Source of the DNA: Bacteroidia bacterium
GTDB lineage: Bacteria > Bacteroidota > Bacteroidia > NS11-12g > UBA9320
NCBI GenBank assembly: GCA_018402155.1
Contig: JAGYJG010000001.1
Span: 1,273,501-1,337,500, forward strand
DNA: 64,000 nt
Direction of reading: 5' to 3'
Part shown: positions 35,750 to 45,120 of the stretch, piece after piece
How the letters are laid out: each line of letters begins with the position of its first letter
Numbering within the stretch: the stretch's first letter is position 1
Notes under the pieces: generated by a model
The model's database searches: none
The model's input: the letters and a program-made list of their open reading frames with translations, nothing else
What the model was told of the DNA's origin: nothing
Position numbers and translations under genes: made by a program

Positions 35750-37123
35750 GTGTTGAAATATATTGTATTCTTATCTTTGGTTATACTCGCTGCGCTGTCG
35801 TGCACTAAAAACACAGACTTGACATACAGCCAAGATATAGCGCCTATTATTCACAAGAATTGCACATCATGTCACCGTAGTGGCGGTGCTGCCCCATTTC
35901 CTCTTACTACTTTTCAGCATGTAAATAGAAAAAAAAATACCATACTTGCTGTTACTCAAAGTGGGCTAATGCCCCCTTGGCCTGCCGATAGAAACTACTC
36001 ACATTTTTTGGGAGAACGATACCTGAGCCAAGATGATAAAGACAAAATAAAAGAATGGATAGAAGGCGGTGCACCATTAGGCGATACAAAAACGATGGCT
36101 AAACCTCCCCTCTATGACCAATATAGTAATATAGGGACGCCTGATACCACTGTATGGTTTGACAGCATAAAAGTTATTGGCAATAGTAGAGACAAATTTT
36201 TTATTGCAACGCTACCCATTGTATTAAACGAAAAAAAGTACGTGCGAGCTATGGAATTTTTGCCCAATGAAAATAACTTAGTGCACCATATGAATGGACG
36301 GTTACTAAACTACGAAGACACAAAAAAGGCAAGTATTACAAATGGACTACGCATTTTGGATTTAGAAGTAGACGAAGAAACGTATATAAAACAATTTGAT
36401 GCGCTGAAACTTACCAACGATGATGGCACAAGGCCAGTACAAATAAACTCTGTAGTAAACTACCTTCCGGGTGTACAAGCGCAACTCTATCCTCGGGGGA
36501 TAGGCGGATTTACAATGCACAAAAAATCAATATTAATAGCTGATGATATACATTTTGGCCCGATACCACAAGACAAGTGGGACCACAGCAGAGTTAATAT
36601 ATTTTATACAGACTCCCCACCCAAACGTCCAATACGCGAAGTAATGTTGGGCACCAATGGCGCTAGCAAGATAATTCCGCCGCTGGTAATCCCGCCAAAT
36701 CAAATAACCCAACATACTACTTTTTTGAAAATACCCGACGACATCAGTATTCTCACCATAAACCCACACATGCACTTGCTTGGCAAAAGTTTTAAGGCAT
36801 ATGCCCTCACGCCGAAGCAAGACACCATTCGACTCATTCACATACCGCGGTGGGACTTTAGATGGCAATATTTTTATACGTTTCCTACGATGCTCAAAAT
36901 TCCTGCAGGCAGCGTGATTTATGTGGAAGCAGAATTTGATAATACGTCAAAAAACCAGAACAACCCTTATAATCCTCCACAGGAAATACGAGAACGGTAC
37001 GAGTTTGGCGGAGCAGGAATGCGCACCACTGACGAGATGCTGCAGTTTATCATAACTTGGCTACCATACCAAGCTGGAGACGAACACATAAGCCTACTGG
37101 TAAAAGAAGATAAATCAGAATAA
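35750..37123 (+). CDS. Lipoprotein with N-terminal haem c and copper type II ascorbate-dependent monooxygenase-like domains
   Basis: 457 residues from the GTG at 35750. Lipoprotein signal ending LAALSC, then a monohaem domain (YSQDIAPIIHKNCTSCHRSGGAAPFPL) with C-T-S-C-H, ending in IKEWIEGGAPLGD. The rest resembles the two-domain peptidyl-glycine/dopamine hydroxylase fold: NNLVHHMNGRLL in the first half with a histidine pair for copper, and NPHMHLLGKSFKAYAL in the second half with H-x-H. Many Bacteroidota have such periplasmic haem-copper proteins, mostly of unknown substrate. It reads as a single gene with nothing adjacent in its direction. Confidence 0.75.
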   Translation: MLKYIVFLSLVILAALSCTKNTDLTYSQDIAPIIHKNCTSCHRSGGAAPFPLTTFQHVNRKKNTILAVTQSGLMPPWPADRNYSHFLGERYLSQDDKDKIKEWIEGGAPLGDTKTMAKPPLYDQYSNIGTPDTTVWFDSIKVIGNSRDKFFIATLPIVLNEKKYVRAMEFLPNENNLVHHMNGRLLNYEDTKKASITNGLRILDLEVDEETYIKQFDALKLTNDDGTRPVQINSVVNYLPGVQAQLYPRGIGGFTMHKKSILIADDIHFGPIPQDKWDHSRVNIFYTDSPPKRPIREVMLGTNGASKIIPPLVIPPNQITQHTTFLKIPDDISILTINPHMHLLGKSFKAYALTPKQDTIRLIHIPRWDFRWQYFYTFPTMLKIPAGSVIYVEAEFDNTSKNQNNPYNPPQEIRERYEFGGAGMRTTDEMLQFIITWLPYQAGDEHISLLVKEDKSE

Positions 37124-38074
37124 TATTAATAGTCTCTGAGCTATTCCATATCAGCAATAATTTCATCTAGTTTTTCTTATTACTCCTCCATAAACTACCT
37201 TCAAATCCCAATTATATATTCTTCCTCATAGGGAAGGTCGTAGAACTATCATAATAATCGAGCCAATGATAATAAGTAGCGGTAAATCAAAAATAAGGAT
37301 TGACCAGCTATAATGGCGTTCAGATTAATCTTGGTCTTTTATTAAACTCGTCTACTAAATGTATCGATTTTTGATAGTACAAATTATTCAGATTTGGAGC
37401 AACATTTGCATCACAATTTAAAAAATCCTTGTTTCCACATTAATTCAATTGACATTTCCGTTTAAAAGTTTCTTTAATAATTCTGAAATTACAGATATTG
37501 CGCTCTGCTTGCATTTAGTCGTCTAAAGTTCTATGTGGCTTTTAAAGTCCGTTTTGATTCATTTTTACTCTTCAAGTAACTAGTCATCTTCAAAAGGGAC
37601 ATCACACTCTTGCTTAATTAATTGAAGAAGCAATATTCCTTTGTCAAAGTAACTTAAGTACTCCATTTACTAACCTCTCTTCTTTTGGGTATATGTCGAT
37701 TGCGTGCTGGGCAGAAAACATTTGTCATTGAATCGTTGTATGTTTTTAATGAAAGTTTTTTAAAACTTTCTATTAATTCCGTCCAAAACTACTTAAATAC
37801 ACCGTAAATGTAAACGACACATACATCAATGATATATTATTGCGATACATTACTAGACAGTATAAACTGCTGCCATGTGAATACTAGTTATGCTATTGAT
37901 GGATCTGCATATTACAATATTTCATCACTTATTTTTCACTACCTCACATATGGATAACCTAGAACGGTTGTCTTTTTATATGCTACACAAAATTGAAGTT
38001 GGTAGGTTTTTTCAAGGCTTTTTTTCGTCTTTACATTTCTTTGTCTTACTATTGTCTTACGCAAATAAACATAG
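37124..38074. other. Gene-free region of about 950 bases
   Basis: The longest non-coding stretch of the window. A 62-codon frame at 37890-38078 ends in an overlap with the start of the next gene, but it is low-complexity, rich in H, F and L, and has no family resemblance. I see no tRNA, no T-run hairpin and no repeat. The AT-rich, stop-rich sequence may be a decayed gene or contain an untranslated RNA, but nothing specific supports either. Confidence 0.45.
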
Positions 38075-39043
38075 GTGAAAAACATCATAAACTACTTAAA
38101 AAACTACTATCGTGACCATTTTTCGTGGGGCGAAATTGTAGTGGCTTTGTTTTTTATTACTGGATTTTGCTTTTTAAAATACTACAAATATCTACCTAGC
38201 GAGTGGGGCTCTCAATCACTACTCACTAGCTGGTGGTATGCTGCCTACTTTGCCAACATGAAATGGAGTTTTCATGTGGCACTCTACGGTCTACCTCTCC
38301 TATTTGGATATTTTATGAGTAGTATTTTTCACCATCAATGGTACTTCTGGAAAAGTCCAAAATTTTGGTTTCTCATTTTTTTTGCCATCAGCATTATTGC
38401 GTATAGAAGTACACTATCTGGCCATGTCACCAAGTGGATGTACAGCTATCGAAATTACGAGCACTTTCAGTGGATTATTAGCACAGTAGGCACTATTGCC
38501 CGAGGGCTATTCTTGTTTTTGGCCATCTGGATATATTGGTATTTTAACGACAAAAAAAAACAACCTTTTTATGGTTTTACACTCCAAAATTTCAACACAA
38601 AACCCTATGTCATTATGCTACTGCTCATGTTACCGCTAATTGCGGCAGCTAGCACTCAGACAGATTTTTTGGCGTCTTATCCGCGTGTTCAGAAGTTTAC
38701 TTCACTAGACTTTGCAAACGCAGCTCACTGGAAACACTTTGCGTTGTATGAATTTTTATATGGCTTAGATTTTTTCAGTATCGAGTTTTTCTTTAGAGGT
38801 TTTCTTATTCTCGCATTTGTGGGTATTGTAGGACCACATGCCATTATTCCTATGGCTTACATGTACGTTGTATTACATTGGAACAAGCCTATGGGTGAGC
38901 TCATTAGCTCATTTTTTGGCGGCAGTTTGCTAGGCATAGTAGCCTATTATAGCCGCAGTATTGTGGGAGGTATTATTGTGCATGTAGGCATCGCTTGGAT
39001 GATGGAATTAGGAGCATTCACCAGCAAGTATTTTTTCCCTTGA
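38075..39043 (+). CDS. CPBP-like intramembrane protease family membrane protein
   Basis: 322 residues, GTG start. About eight membrane helices. The last third contains a helix with SIEFFFRGFLI, then MYVVLHWNKPMGELISSFFGG, then GGIIVHVGIAWMMELG. This is the order of the three CPBP (Abi/CAAX) motifs: EExxxR, FxxxH and HxxxN/B. The first glutamate of the usual E-E pair is isoleucine here and the last motif has no asparagine, so catalytic activity is not certain. Substrates of bacterial CPBP proteins are mostly unknown. The stop overlaps the probable recG start (TTGA). Confidence 0.6.
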   Translation: MKNIINYLKNYYRDHFSWGEIVVALFFITGFCFLKYYKYLPSEWGSQSLLTSWWYAAYFANMKWSFHVALYGLPLLFGYFMSSIFHHQWYFWKSPKFWFLIFFAISIIAYRSTLSGHVTKWMYSYRNYEHFQWIISTVGTIARGLFLFLAIWIYWYFNDKKKQPFYGFTLQNFNTKPYVIMLLLMLPLIAAASTQTDFLASYPRVQKFTSLDFANAAHWKHFALYEFLYGLDFFSIEFFFRGFLILAFVGIVGPHAIIPMAYMYVVLHWNKPMGELISSFFGGSLLGIVAYYSRSIVGGIIVHVGIAWMMELGAFTSKYFFP

Positions 39044-41127
39044 ACGAGTTTTTAGATACAGACATTACGTTTTTGAAAGGAGTGGGTACTATGCGTGCCG
39101 AAATACTCCAAAAAGAGCTTAAGCTATTTCGGTTTGAGGATTTACTAAGTTACTTCCCATTTCGTTATGTAGACCGCAGCAAGTTTTATACCATAAATGA
39201 AATAAATCAAGATACCAGTTACATACAACTGAAAGGAAAAATACTAAACATTGAAGAAGTAGGTCAACCACGCAGCACCCGTCTGGTAGCTTGTTTCTCT
39301 GATGGCAAACAAGAGATAGAACTCCTATGGTTTAAAGGTGTGAAATGGATGAAAACCAACCTTAGAATAGGCGAAGAGATAGTTGTTTTTGGAAAACCTA
39401 ACTTTTATAACGGTAGAATTAATATGAGCCACCCTGAAATAGAATCTGCCGCCAACAGAACAAAGAGTGCCCCACTAGAAGCGATATACCACACCACAGA
39501 AATGATGAAAACACGGCGAGTAGATAGCAAAGCCATTCGCCTAATGATGACCAACCTAGTGCAGCATCAAAACTACCTCGTGCCCGAAATATTTAGTGTA
39601 GAAATGTGCAGAAAATATAAGCTCATATCACGCGGTAAAGCCTTTCGATTTATACACCAGCCCCCTAGTCACAAGCATATAGAAGCAGCACAATACCGGT
39701 TCAAATTTGAAGAATTGTTCTTTTTGCAACTCCCGTTTATAAATCAAAAAATAAATAGAAAGGAAGCAGTGAAAGGTATACACTTTATGCCAAAAAATCC
39801 CCTTTTCAAAAATTTTGTTGCCAACCACCTTCCCTTTTCTCTCACCGGTGCCCAAGAGCGAGTGCTCCGCGAAATAAAAACGGATCTATGCTCTGGCCAG
39901 CAAATGAACCGACTGTTACAAGGCGATGTAGGCAGTGGCAAAACCATAGTCGCTTTTTTAAGCGTAATGATGGCAGTAGATAATGGCTACCAGGCCAGCC
40001 TAATGGCTCCTACAGAAATATTAGCTATACAACACTACATAAGCCTCAAAGAACTTGCAGAAAAAATAGATTTGGAAATAGGTTTGTTAACGGGATCTAC
40101 CACCCCCAAAGAACGACGACAGCTACACGAAAAATTACAATCCGGAACTATAAAACTACTAGTGGGCACTCACGCTTTAATTGAAGATATGGTAATATTT
40201 GATAACCTAGGCCTAGTTATCATAGACGAACAACACCGTTTTGGGGTAGCACAACGTGCTAAATTGCAAAGTAAAGGAAAACAAAATCCACACGCACTGG
40301 TAATGACCGCTACGCCTATACCACGCACACTAGCCATGAGCGTATATGGGGATTTAGACTACAGTGTAATAGATGAAATGCCCGCGGGGCGAAAAGCGAT
40401 AAAAACAGCACACCGTTTTGGTTTTGCGCGCCAAAAGGTATGGCAATTTATGAAAGATGAAATAGCCCGAGGACGACAAGCATACGTAGTTTATCCGCTC
40501 ATAGAAGAAAGCGAGACGATGCATTATAAAGATCTCAATAATGGCTACGACGAGCTGCTACAATTTTTTCCGAGACCTACATATCAAGTAGAAATGCTAC
40601 ACGGCAAAATGAAAGCTGCCGACAAAGAGGCTAAAATGAAGGATTTTGCACAAGGAAAAAGCCACATACTAGTAAGCACTACCGTTATAGAAGTAGGAAT
40701 AAATGTGCCAAACGCTAGCATTATGATTATAGAAAGTGCAGAGAAATTTGGATTGAGCCAGCTACACCAATTGCGGGGCCGAGTAGGAAGAGGTGCAGAG
40801 CAAAGCTACTGCATACTAATGAGCAGCAAAAAATTGAGTACGAATGCAGAAACAAGACTAAAAGCCATGGTAAAAACCAACAGTGGTTTTGAACTCAGCG
40901 AAATAGACATGAAGCTGCGTGGATTTGGAGATATAGCGGGGACACGTCAAAGTGGATTGGACCAACTAAAACTAGCGTCTTTGAATGAGGATGCACATAT
41001 AGCAGAGGAAGCACGAAAAGCCATTGTAGAGTTGCTGACCACCGACCCAGATTATGACCGCCATCAAAGTTTAAGACACTTTATGAAAAACAAGCAAGGC
41101 TACAAAGACTGGGAGAAAATAGCTTAA
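39040..41127 (+). CDS. recG: ATP-dependent DNA helicase RecG
   Basis: 695 residues from the TTG at 39040, which overlaps the upstream stop as TTGA. The frame is open further upstream, but those residues are translated from the CPBP gene and are not RecG-like. A wedge/OB domain (residues about 1-250, beginning FLKGVGTMRAEILQKEL) is followed by the helicase core. Walker A LLQGDVGSGKT, MAPTEILA, IIDEQHRFGVAQR, TATPIPRTLAM, and QLRGRVGRGAEQSYC are all intact. It remodels stalled replication forks and Holliday junctions. Length and motifs are fully typical. Confidence 0.94.
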   Translation: MNEFLDTDITFLKGVGTMRAEILQKELKLFRFEDLLSYFPFRYVDRSKFYTINEINQDTSYIQLKGKILNIEEVGQPRSTRLVACFSDGKQEIELLWFKGVKWMKTNLRIGEEIVVFGKPNFYNGRINMSHPEIESAANRTKSAPLEAIYHTTEMMKTRRVDSKAIRLMMTNLVQHQNYLVPEIFSVEMCRKYKLISRGKAFRFIHQPPSHKHIEAAQYRFKFEELFFLQLPFINQKINRKEAVKGIHFMPKNPLFKNFVANHLPFSLTGAQERVLREIKTDLCSGQQMNRLLQGDVGSGKTIVAFLSVMMAVDNGYQASLMAPTEILAIQHYISLKELAEKIDLEIGLLTGSTTPKERRQLHEKLQSGTIKLLVGTHALIEDMVIFDNLGLVIIDEQHRFGVAQRAKLQSKGKQNPHALVMTATPIPRTLAMSVYGDLDYSVIDEMPAGRKAIKTAHRFGFARQKVWQFMKDEIARGRQAYVVYPLIEESETMHYKDLNNGYDELLQFFPRPTYQVEMLHGKMKAADKEAKMKDFAQGKSHILVSTTVIEVGINVPNASIMIIESAEKFGLSQLHQLRGRVGRGAEQSYCILMSSKKLSTNAETRLKAMVKTNSGFELSEIDMKLRGFGDIAGTRQSGLDQLKLASLNEDAHIAEEARKAIVELLTTDPDYDRHQSLRHFMKNKQGYKDWEKIA

Positions 41128-41640
41128 CTACCCCTTTTCCAAAAATATTTTAAGAGCTATTAGGCTTTTTTTCATATTATTACTGTGTGTATCCTTAGCC
41201 TTCAGTATCATTTTACTCTTGTTTTTTAACGCCTTCATTTTTACAGTGCAAGACACACGAGTAGTTGCGCTATCCAAAGCTTCTAAGTTGTATGTTTCTG
41301 TTTTAGAAAAAAAATCTTTCACTTCTCCATGCAGCACCAATTGTTCATTTTCAGTAGCCACCCGGAGCGTTCTTTTCATTACCATATCTTGTGGAAAATA
41401 AACTTCTGTAATACTACCCGCTAAGAACCCGTCTCCATTTAGTTGTTTCACCTTCTCTATACCTTCTATCCAAATTTTCCACGTTGTAGGATTTGCAATG
41501 CCACTATAAACCTCAATTATTGGTGCATTTATGTCCTCATTTACTCTGAACTCAATCTGAGTTGGAGAAAGCAAAATCATACCATAAAAAGCAGCTGCAA
41601 TAAATAACATAACGATACCTGCATATTTGACTATATTCAT
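41128..41640 (-). CDS. SRPBCC (START-like) family membrane-anchored protein
   Basis: 170 residues. One N-terminal membrane helix (about 5-25) anchors a domain reading EFRVNEDINAPIIEVYSGIANPTTWKIWIEGIEKVKQL, the usual opening of polyketide cyclase/SRPBCC hydrophobic-pocket domains. The expected beta strands and a C-terminal long helix follow. Its stop codon touches the recG stop with no base between them (convergent). A ligand cannot be suggested. Confidence 0.75.
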   Translation of the reverse strand: MNIVKYAGIVMLFIAAAFYGMILLSPTQIEFRVNEDINAPIIEVYSGIANPTTWKIWIEGIEKVKQLNGDGFLAGSITEVYFPQDMVMKRTLRVATENEQLVLHGEVKDFFSKTETYNLEALDSATTRVSCTVKMKALKNKSKMILKAKDTHSNNMKKSLIALKIFLEKG

Positions 41641-41719
41641 TTAGCAAAAGTAATCTATAAAAAAAACTTGATATTATGACATTATAATGATACTTTTAAC
41701 CCCAACAAAATAGGTTATC

Positions 41720-44700
41720 ATGAAAAAACATTTACACAGATTTTTTGTCTCGTCCCTTTTGCTTCTCTGCCTCCAGGGATTTTCACAAGTTACTACCTAT
41801 CCCTACACAGAAGATTTTGAAAACCCATCTGTATGGCAGGCCGCTCCAGCGAGTTGCGATGCAACAACCGCAGGTGCCACATTTACCGGCTGGATTCAAG
41901 ACCCCAATGACGATGGAGACTGGCGTGCAGACACTGCTGGCACTACATCTGTAGGTACAGGACCAGGAGCGGGAAGGAACTTTAGTGGAATAGGTACGGG
42001 TACTGATGCCAATCCTGGCACTACTAGCGGCACATATATTTATACAGAGGCTACCAATGCAACAACATGTGGAGGATCTGAAATAAATATCCTGTCACCT
42101 TATTTTGATTTTAGTGCAACAGGCAAGTATTACCAAGCAAAAATAAACTACCACATGCTAGGTGCCGGTATGGGTTCACTGTACATAGACGCACGACAAG
42201 GAAGCACCGGTACGTGGACTACCGGTTTACTCACAGTCGTAGGCGAACAAGATTCTGCTTGGCTTCTAGACTCCGCCAATCTTGCTGCATTTAACGGTGA
42301 CAGCGTACAAATACGAATACGTGCTGTAATGGGAACCAATTTTTTGAGCGATTTGGCTGTAGATAATTTTGTGATTGACACTTTCTCACCTGTATTAGCT
42401 GATGCTATTTTAGTAAATGCAAATTTCATAAACTTAGAATATCCGATTATACCTCTTACCCAATTTGATTCACTAGAATTTACTGCTATAGTGAGAAACA
42501 ATGGCCTCTCTAATATAACGCTTACTCAGGTAGAAATAGCTGAAGGAGCTTTCCAATCTGTGGTAGATTTAGGTACTATCGCTCCGTTTACCAATGACAC
42601 GGGACAGTCTAACACCAAGTATTTTGCTACCAGCACAGGTATAAAAGAGTTTGTCTTTGAGGCAGTGATAAATGAAACAGAAACCAACACCACGAATAAT
42701 CACGACACTCTGCAGCTAGAGGTATCAGATACAGTGATGGCTCGCGAGAATCTGACTACCACAGTAAACGGTATTGGCTCCAATAACGGCCTTTTGGAAA
42801 TAGGCCAACGCTTTACCTTGACCACAAGTGACACTGTTACTTCCATTTCATTTTACGTCAGCAATCCTACAGCAGGTGACAGCGTTAGGGCTATTATTCG
42901 TAGCTTCAACCAAACACCCGGCGCGGTAATAGAAACAACACCAGTTATTTATTATGTAGCCGGCCAAAATTGGTATACTATACCGCTAGAATGCATCAGC
43001 ATATTAGCAGCAGGCGACTATTTTGCAAGCATATCTCAACTGGTGGCTACCTCCAATATGAGCATAGGGTATACCGATTTATTTTATCAAGACTCTACAT
43101 GCTTTTATGGAGCTCCTGGGCTATGGAATACCATAGAATCCGCAGGATTTTCAGTAACCACAATGATTCGACTAAACTTTGGTCATTACGATACCTACAG
43201 AGAACTGAATATTTCTTCTAACCTAGATACCATATGCCAAGGTGGACAGGTGGTGATGACAGGCGATGCAAATGCAGCTTACTCTTGGGTCCCAGCTAAT
43301 TTTGCTTTCGCACCTAACCAAAGAACCACTATATTTTCATTTGACACTACTACGACCATTTCTGCTACTGCAGATTTTGGTTGTGGACTTACTGCAACCG
43401 ATAGTAAAACTATATACACAGAAAAGTCTCCTTCATCCAATGGTACGCCAGACACAACGATTTGCAGTGGCCAAAGTATTCGCCTTCAAACTACAAGCGG
43501 AAGCTCTTATCGATGGCTAGGTGGACCCGTAAATCAAGATTGGGTAGTCACACCTACCACTAGTCCTCAGAGGTACACCGCGTTAATTGACAGCTCCAAC
43601 GGCTGCAAGTCTGCATATCAAGTAACAATAACTACCAGCACACCTAGTGTTTATGCATCAGGAGACACCGCAGTTTGTTCAGGAGAAACCGTAACAGTTT
43701 TAGCTTCAGGAGCTGCAACCTATCAATGGCGCAATGGACCTAGTGACAGCATATATAGTTTTGAAGTAACAGGGACCAACTATGCAGTGGTAGTGGGCAC
43801 TGACCTAGTAGGATGCACAGCAACAGACTCAGTACTGATAACCGAAAACAGCACCCCTAATCTAATACCAATGAATGACACAGGAGCTTGCTTTACAAAG
43901 TTTATAACTTTACGCGCAGGAGGACAAGCAGATTCTTATCTATGGAATGATGGAAGCACTAATGATTCGCTTCGTTTTCAAATGCTTGCAGCCAAAACTT
44001 ATACTCTGATAGCAGAGAACATCAATGGTTGCAAAGCGTATGATACAGTATTTGTCAATCGATTTTTGAAACCAAACGGTACTATTTCGCCAGCAAACAA
44101 TACTTTAGTATGCGAGGGAGCCTCCATACGACTAACTGCAGGCAATGGAGCTACATATATATGGAGTACGGGAGACACTACCGCAAGTGTAGATGTCTTT
44201 CCTACTTCAGCTACTACCTACTCTGTTACCATACGCAGTGCAGAAGGATGCGAAGATTTTAAAGATATTGCTATATCCATAGATCCGTTGCCAATTTCGG
44301 CATTTCGTCACCAAAACTTTGAAGACTCCGTAGTCTTTACTAATATGTCTTCACTAGCTACTAGCTATATTTGGGATTTTGGCGATGGGGGCACTAGCAC
44401 AGAGCTAGACCCTTATAATGTGTATGACACCAGCGGTATGTATACCGTGACATTATCTGCAAGCAACGAATGTGGCACTGTAGACAGCAGCATAACCATA
44501 GAAGTGACTGTACCAGAAATCGTAAATAATATCAAAGGGTTAGCAGCTTGGAACACTATCCGGCTTTTCCCGATACCAGCACAAAATATTCTACAACTAT
44601 CACTACAAAATCAGCTCTTCGGTAATGTAAGCATCCAATTGTATGACATCACGGGTAAACTTATAAGCACGACAAAAGCTTTTAAGTCAGTAGAAGAATT

Positions 44701-44800
44701 TACTCAAACCATAGATTTAACTGGTATAGAAAGAGGTATCTACACATTACAGCTCAGCATAGCAGGATCAAGTGTAAGTGCCAAAGTATCTAAGTTGTAA
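41720..44800 (+). CDS. Secreted multidomain protein with PKD domain and type A T9SS sorting domain
   Basis: 1026 residues. Signal peptide MKKHLHRFFVSSLLLLCLQ ending FSQ. Residues about 25-225 form a MAM/jelly-roll-like domain (TEDFENP...W...D...D...LAVDNFVID). Several Ig-like modules follow with repeated ICxG...LxxxxGxxYxW patterns (about 500-850), then a PKD domain with SYIWDFGDGGTSTE...YDTSGMYTVTLSASNECG (about 870-925). The end IRLFPIPAQNILQLSL...IQLYDITGKLI...GIYTLQLS is a type A sorting domain, so the protein is delivered to the surface by type IX secretion. It is a likely adhesin or matrix protein; ligand unknown. A strong terminator follows. Confidence 0.88.
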   Translation: MKKHLHRFFVSSLLLLCLQGFSQVTTYPYTEDFENPSVWQAAPASCDATTAGATFTGWIQDPNDDGDWRADTAGTTSVGTGPGAGRNFSGIGTGTDANPGTTSGTYIYTEATNATTCGGSEINILSPYFDFSATGKYYQAKINYHMLGAGMGSLYIDARQGSTGTWTTGLLTVVGEQDSAWLLDSANLAAFNGDSVQIRIRAVMGTNFLSDLAVDNFVIDTFSPVLADAILVNANFINLEYPIIPLTQFDSLEFTAIVRNNGLSNITLTQVEIAEGAFQSVVDLGTIAPFTNDTGQSNTKYFATSTGIKEFVFEAVINETETNTTNNHDTLQLEVSDTVMARENLTTTVNGIGSNNGLLEIGQRFTLTTSDTVTSISFYVSNPTAGDSVRAIIRSFNQTPGAVIETTPVIYYVAGQNWYTIPLECISILAAGDYFASISQLVATSNMSIGYTDLFYQDSTCFYGAPGLWNTIESAGFSVTTMIRLNFGHYDTYRELNISSNLDTICQGGQVVMTGDANAAYSWVPANFAFAPNQRTTIFSFDTTTTISATADFGCGLTATDSKTIYTEKSPSSNGTPDTTICSGQSIRLQTTSGSSYRWLGGPVNQDWVVTPTTSPQRYTALIDSSNGCKSAYQVTITTSTPSVYASGDTAVCSGETVTVLASGAATYQWRNGPSDSIYSFEVTGTNYAVVVGTDLVGCTATDSVLITENSTPNLIPMNDTGACFTKFITLRAGGQADSYLWNDGSTNDSLRFQMLAAKTYTLIAENINGCKAYDTVFVNRFLKPNGTISPANNTLVCEGASIRLTAGNGATYIWSTGDTTASVDVFPTSATTYSVTIRSAEGCEDFKDIAISIDPLPISAFRHQNFEDSVVFTNMSSLATSYIWDFGDGGTSTELDPYNVYDTSGMYTVTLSASNECGTVDSSITIEVTVPEIVNNIKGLAAWNTIRLFPIPAQNILQLSLQNQLFGNVSIQLYDITGKLISTTKAFKSVEEFTQTIDLTGIERGIYTLQLSIAGSSVSAKVSKL

Positions 44801-44821
44801 CACCTAAATAGAAAACAACGT

Positions 44822-44855
44822 GAAAAAAGCCCAAGAAATATCTTGGGCTTTTTTC
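44822..44855. terminator. Terminator after the PKD protein
   Basis: Perfect 15-bp stem GAAAAAAGCCCAAGA / TCTTGGGCTTTTTTC with a four-base loop (AATA). Both strands end in T6, so it may work in either direction; it lies 21 bases after the stop. Confidence 0.9.
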
Positions 44856-45060
44856 TAGATTAGAATATAGTCTGTTAAAAGAAAAGTGAGTAAAATGATG
44901 AATAAGCGAAACAAACAAAATATCAGAAAACATATATCTATAAAGGTGATAAATTATTAACCGAATCAATAAACAGCATTAATAGCGGAAAACTTAGACA
45001 GCCTTGATAAGGCGTAAGTAAGGCATAAGTCAATAACACACGCCGTAAACCATTCAATAC

Positions 45061-45097
45061 AAAAAGCCTCAATCATAAAGATGACTGAGGCTTTTTT
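45061..45097. terminator. Terminator after secDF
   Basis: GCCTCA (45066-45071) pairs with TGAGGC (45086-45091), with CAT/ATG pairing further in across a mismatch and loop AAAG. A-run and T-run flanks serve both strands. It is 24 bases beyond the secDF stop on the minus strand. The 200 bases between the two terminators hold nothing I recognise. Confidence 0.8.
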
Positions 45098-45120
45098 TAC
45101 CGTACAGTATGAACTTACAC

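Noticed and set aside
37890..38078. 62-codon open frame ending in overlap with the CPBP gene start
   Set aside because: Rich in H, F and L, no recognisable motif, no promoter, and typical of chance frames in AT-rich non-coding DNA. The GTGA overlap alone is not enough.
38995..39039. Longer RecG start at 38995
   Set aside because: These codons are shared with the CPBP gene in another frame and do not match RecG N-termini; TTG at 39040 overlaps the upstream stop as TTGA, as in hldD/kinase.
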